From assembly GCA_963580285.1 (NCBI GenBank), contig OY757013.1, positions 151,951,900-152,015,899 of the forward strand: a stretch of 64,000 nucleotides of DNA. Direction: 5' to 3'. Positions 60,440 through 64,000 of this stretch are shown piece by piece. The notes beneath the pieces are model-generated. The model was not told the origin of the DNA and searched no databases. It worked only from the letters and a program-made list of their open reading frames with translations. The stretch comes from Lucinisca nassula (Eukaryota; Mollusca; Bivalvia; Lucinida; Lucinidae). Every line of letters begins with the position of its first letter. The first letter of the stretch is position 1. Position numbers and translations under genes: made by a program.

Positions 60440-60651
60440 CCAGAAAAACAGAAAATAATGTATTTTTGCTTATCCTGTTTCATTATACAAAGTTTGATAA
60501 AACTGATTGTTAATTACATGTATATTATGACTGTTTAGCTAGTAGGTCACTATTTTGAATTTCTCTAGTTTTGTTGGCCATTGCCTGACACGCTGAACTT
60601 TTAACCCTTAAACACTACAGAAAATTCAAGAGCAGATGGCAAACATATCTT

Positions 60652-60800
60652 TTTATGCTCCCAGGTGGAAGGGGCATATAGTGTTGCCCCTGTCTGTCCA
60701 TCTATTTGTCCATCCATGCCAGCATCTGAAACTTAAACGCAGTCAATAACTTTCTTATTTTGTGATGGACCTTGATTGTAACCAGAACCTACTGGCATCT
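60652..60800 (+). mobile_element. HLR 5'-end fragment
   Basis: TTTTATGCTCCCAGGTGG with AAGGGGCATATAGTG (hairpin) and a CTGTCCATC microsatellite. The core breaks off near 60800. Confidence 0.6.
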
Positions 60801-60984
60801 GCGCCTTGGAGCTTCCGGGACTCAGCAGCACCTTTCCCCACATAGCCCATCATGAATACCATGATAGGCCATTAGAATAACAAATTGTGAATACAGAGAA
60901 AACAAGGTCAAAATCCCACGGTGCAGAATAACACACCCGTGTGACAAAGTGCATTTTTTTCACATCTCCAGAATGGCTACTTTT

Positions 60985-61175
60985 TGATGAAAATCTGTGG
61001 TATTTTTTTATCTATACTGCAAACATAGGTTATGGGTGCTCGTTAGAACCGCCTCATTGAGGTGGTTCTAAAGAGTACCCACAACCCATGTCTTGGAGCA
61101 GAATTAAAGAAAATAATGTATACCCCCATAAACCCCAGTTTTCTCTATATAAAGTAGGGTTTAGGGGGTGTTCAT
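60985..61175 (-). mobile_element. Fold-R foldback element, ends lost
   Basis: Hairpin GTGCTCGTTAGAACCGCCTC / GAGGTGGTTCTAAAGAGTAC and the small stem AAACCCCAGTTTT / AAGTAGGGTTT. No GAAAACAC terminal repeat on either side. Confidence 0.7.
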
Positions 61176-61345
61176 TACACCGGCTTGGTCATGTGATGGA
61201 AGGCTGGGAATGGAATGTAATTTAAAATGTGAAAAAAAGCAATTCCTTGAAATCCAAGTCTGCAGCAGGCTATAGCTACTACTCTGAAGCAGATTTTTTG
61301 ACAGATTTTTGACATATTAGACATTTAAATTTTTCAAGGTCACTC

Positions 61346-61540
61346 TTAACCCTTTCAGTACCAAATGGAATCTTCCTCCATTTCAAAAGTTAAGGGTCAC
61401 AGGTTGCGTTTTCTTCAAAATTTATTAGAAAAATGGCTGAACTTTTTGCAAACAGTGCAGGCCCTGATCAGACGCCGGATCTTGGCCTGCACTGTTTGAC
61501 AGGGTACCCATTTTGGGGTTTCCGGCTCCAAATGGGTTAA
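61346..61540. mobile_element. P2 hairpin MITE, complete, short hairpin
   Basis: TTAACCCTTTCAGTACC to GGCTCCAAATGGGTTAA; apex reduced to GATCAGACGCCGGATC. Confidence 0.85.
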
Positions 61541-61849
61541 TTATAATCAAGTTAATTATATACTATCAAAGCTTACTTGGAGGAATATAGGTAATGTTCA
61601 ACCTGGATAATAAGCTTTCAACTGTTCAAATATTTGTTTTCTAACAAGGCTTGACGTTTCATGTGATTCAATATTTTCTTATATTTTCTCTATAAAATAA
61701 GAATTAAATAAAATGTCAGAAAACTGAGAATGTTAATTGTCTTCTGCACACTTTATCAGATTACTACTAATACTAGTACAACCTTGTTTGTCAGTAATCC
61801 TGCATTGTTATATCATAAAAAAGGTTTTAAGTGGCTTTTGTTTAAAAAA
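61541..61849. other. No gene recognised
   Basis: Contains a one-armed P8 piece (AGGCTTGACGTTTCATGTG, 61646-61665). Nothing else. Confidence 0.5.
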
Positions 61850-62254
61850 CAAATACCCTAAAATCTCTATTAGAAGCCCATGCTCTAATAAACGCCCCCC
61901 CCCCCCCATTTGGATGTTAAAAATGGCGATTTTTTGGCAATTCTCAGAAAAATACCAACCTCCAATAAAAGCCCACTTTACTCTGATGTTGATTGATAGT
62001 TTGACAAGAAATGAGAAAAACGTTACTAATATTCACTTTAGTGAAGAAAGGGGAGGTAACTACTATTCTATTCTAAGACAAGGCTAGGCTATTGTATCAC
62101 CAGTCATTTTCTGAGAAACAAGATGGCAGCCATGAGAAAGAAACTGAGTGTTTTGGACCGTCATATGCGAATTGCAGGTTTCTATAGCCTCTAATATTCA
62201 ACGCCCACCCCCCTCTTCAGGAAAGGTAATGATTCTAATAAACCCATAAAATGC
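61850..62254. repeat. Diverged repeat with AATAAACGCCC words
   Basis: CTCTAATAAACGCCC with a C run at 61880-61908, CCAATAAAAGCCCACTT at 61963, CTCTAATATTCAACGCCCAC at 62191. The words recur in direct orientation. I do not know the family. Confidence 0.5.
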
Positions 62255-62440
62255 CAATCATGACAATTGTCATCTGCTTTGCCTTAAAAATAATTATTTG
62301 CAAACAGTGTGGACCCAGATCAGGAGCAGTCTGATCTGGGCCCACACTGTTTGCCTGTATGGAAAATATGTAAAAATAAATATCAGCAGACAGCATAAGA
62401 CAACATTTCAGGTGTAGTTTTTCTCGGCGTCTTCTTGTCT
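62255..62440. mobile_element. P4 hairpin MITE, shortened
   Basis: ACCCATAAAATGCCAATC, GACAATTGTCATCTGCTTTG, hairpin GGACCCAGATCAGGAGC / CAGTCTGATCTGGGCCC, right flank GGTGTAGTTTTTCTCGGCG. TTAA ends not kept. Confidence 0.7.
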
Positions 62441-62479
62441 GCTGACATGTCTCTGGAGTATTACAGTAATGGTCCTAAA

Positions 62480-62660
62480 TATTGGGTCAAGCAAGCCTAA
62501 GACCCAGATCTGACTCCTGATCAGGGTCTAAACTGTTTGCCATTCTGTCTGCACTTTTTGGACTCCTTGCCGGATCATGAAACAAATTTGTTAAAATTTT
62601 AGGAAAATTGTAGGAAATTCTCAAGGTGTCCGATGTTTAGGAATTTTAAGGCATAGTGAT
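62480..62660. mobile_element. P5 hairpin MITE, reversed, partial
   Basis: GACCCAGATCTGACTCCTGA, CCATTCTGTCTGCACTTTTT and AATTTGTTAAAATTTTAGG match P5 copies at 33440 and 38440 in reverse. Confidence 0.65.
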
Positions 62661-62759
62661 GCAATTATTGGGTCAATTGTCAACCCAAAATTACTAAATG
62701 AATCGGAGTTGTGTTGCCAATTCCCATGTGACTATCACTGACCACAAATAGCATTTGTA

Positions 62760-62980
62760 CAAAATTTACTGTATTTACCCTTGGTATTCGGACACCTCAA
62801 CTCCTTACCATACTTGTTCTAAAATTTAAACAAGTAAAATTTTATTTACTACTCAATGTATCTAAGAAAAGCTTGATGAATTACAAACAGTGTAGACCCT
62901 CTGATGAGATGCCACATTTTGTGGCTTCTCATCTGGGTCTACACTGTTTGCTCAGGCACCTCAGGAGTTGTTTATAGGCT
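62760..62980. mobile_element. P7 hairpin element, second copy
   Basis: Flank GGTATTCGGACACCTCAAC and CCTTACCATACTTG, then hairpin GATGAGATGCCACATTTTG / GTGGCTTCTCATC in the outer stem AACAGTGTAGACCC / GGGTCTACACTGTT. Reverse of 26510-26700. Confidence 0.7.
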
Positions 62981-63069
62981 AAAGCCGTGCTATTCTTGTC
63001 CTTGTGACATCTTAAAGCCAGTGGTGTGTAAAACAGGTCATCTGCAAACCATGGATTACGCTCATGTGG

Positions 63070-63160
63070 GGGGATACTGGCAAACACTGTTGACCCTGAT
63101 CAGACACTGAAGAATGTCAAATCTGGTCAGGGTCTACACTCTTTGCTCTTTGCTTAAAGC
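63070..63160. repeat. Hairpin piece of the TTAA MITE group
   Basis: GGCAAACACTGTTGACCCTG ... CAGGGTCTACACTCTTTGC with inner GATCAGACACTGAAGAATG. No class-specific flank. Confidence 0.6.
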
Positions 63161-63214
63161 ATCATACCACCTCAAATCAAACAAACATACAAACAAATTA
63201 AGCTTAAGTCAACA

Positions 63215-63590
63215 TTAACCCATTTGGTACCAGAAACCCTAGAACGGGTAATTGGCAAACAGCACAGCCCCAGATCAGACACTGCTAAATGTGGCATCTG
63301 AACAGGGCCTCCACTGTTTGCTAAAAGTCCAGTCATTTTCCAAATAAATTTTGATGAAAACACATCCTGACCTGTTACCTTAAATTTTGAAATGGACCCC
63401 TGGTAATTATATAAGGAGGAAGATTCCATTTGGTGCAAAAAGGGTTTTTTTTTTTTTATTTGATGTTTAATGTCCCCGTCAACACTGTATAGGTCATTTT
63501 GGAGACATTGCTTCCAATTTTGCGGGACTTTTACCAAACACTGAGATGAAATGACATCTCAAGCCCTGTCGCCCAAACAAAAAGGGTTAA
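63215..63590. mobile_element. P2 hairpin MITE containing a SINE-B piece
   Basis: TTAACCCATTTGGTACC to AAAAAGGGTTAA. Hairpin GATCAGACACTGCTAAATG / GTGGCATCTGAACAGG; flank AGGAGGAAGATTCCATTTGG. The SINE piece splits the right end; AAAAAGGGTT stands on both sides of it. Confidence 0.8.
63453..63575 (-). mobile_element. SINE-B, 5' truncated, in P2
   Basis: T run and TTTGATGTTTAATGTCCCCG to CAAGCCCTGTCGCCCAAAC. The short flanking duplication AAAAAGGGTT is its target site. Confidence 0.8.
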
Positions 63591-63744
63591 GTTAAAAGCA
63601 AAATGTTTGTTTGTAAGTGTCAAGCAATTTAACTGAAGCAAACAGCATCACAACCTTGTTTTATCATTGTTCCGTTACAATATTTACAGTTGAAAGATGA
63701 ATCTCAAAATATATAGACTATATAGCTAATGTCTAAAAATGTTG

Positions 63745-63825
63745 ACTGATTGATTGTTTTTGGTTTAACAACATGTCAACCCTTGTGGGTCATTTTGTGT
63801 CATCTCCCAGAGAAAGGGAGAAAAA
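63745..63825 (+). repeat. TTGA-linked dispersed repeat
   Basis: GACTGATTGATTG, GGTTTAACAACATGTCAAC and CATCTCCCAGAGAAAGGGAG; same as 11225-11300 with a short microsatellite. Confidence 0.7.
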
Positions 63826-63879
63826 AAGATAAACTGTTTGCAAATGTAGAGGCTGTCCTGTTCAGCAGGACAAGTGTAG

Positions 63880-64000
63880 AAATATGAGGATGTATAAGGA
63901 TGTATGGCGTGTTTGTACATGCATGCGAGCATGCATGTATGTGTGTATGTGAAAATGCATGCATAAGTGCATTTGAGCATGCATGTGTGTGTGTGTGTCT
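63880..64000. repeat. TG/ATGC low-complexity tract at window end
   Basis: Alternating purine-pyrimidine runs (GTACATGCATGCGAGC, GCATGCATGTGTGTG) to the end of the window. Confidence 0.8.

Noticed and set aside
62114..62190. Possible first exon: AACAAGATGG start context and 18 codons before CAG-GTTTCT
   Set aside because: Donor is weak, the frame closes within 23 codons, and it lies inside a repeat-like region; AAGATGGCNGCCATG also occurs in H1 repeats.

Overview
The window is repeat-dense, AT-rich animal DNA, most likely from a bivalve mollusc. The evidence is indirect. It holds tandem-core Helitron-like elements with CCGT-type microsatellites (the 'pearl'/HINE style known from oysters and clams), several tRNA-headed SINEs, TTAA-flanked hairpin MITEs and non-LTR retrotransposons. 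I found no host protein-coding gene, no RNA gene outside SINE heads, no CRISPR and no bacterial signal. It reads as intergenic or intronic DNA. Local labels used below: HLR = Helitron/HINE-like repeat; P1-P9 = classes of TTAA-bounded hairpin MITE; SINE-A, -B, -C, -E; Fold-F and Fold-R = foldback elements; MITE-Q = TA-flanked MITE; pG = TTAAGGGG element.

Layout. 1-9024 is one large HLR that has been entered three times by other HLRs (93-833, 1516-3815, 3880-8197) and once by a SINE. 9.0-27 kb is a mosaic of P1/P2/P3/P4 hairpin MITEs, four SINE families, Fold-F and Fold-R copies, long palindromes, and short stretches in which nothing is recognised. 27563-33321 is a second nested HLR complex, with HLRs inside HLRs plus a P1 and a Fold-F. 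33.3-43.6 kb returns to MITEs and SINEs, with a cluster of GGGATCCC motifs (36.3 kb), a 38-bp minisatellite of about 1.75 kb (36.6-38.4 kb) and a GTCGTTTCGCCC minisatellite (40.7 kb). 43.7-47 kb holds a broken reverse transcriptase fragment and a minus-strand HLR. 47.2-49.6 kb holds tRNA-SINEs and the least repetitive stretch in the window. 49993-52438 is a 5'-truncated CR1/L2-type retrotransposon whose reverse transcriptase frame is still open; it lies in a duplicated piece of MITE-P9. 53.3-56.3 kb is minus-strand HLR material with a decayed second type of non-LTR element inside it. The last 8 kb is again MITEs and SINEs.

How the parts relate. All the hairpin MITEs start TTAACCC and end GGGTTAA, which fits piggyBac-type transposition into TTAA. 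Classes with unrelated flanks share one hairpin built on AACAGTG...CCTGATCAGA, and some copies are chimeras joined at that hairpin. The SINEs depend on LINE enzymes, and their 10-15 bp target-site duplications fit this. The HLRs carry no protein and would need a Helentron-type enzyme encoded elsewhere. The only long open frame is the CR1/L2 reverse transcriptase at 50040-52229.
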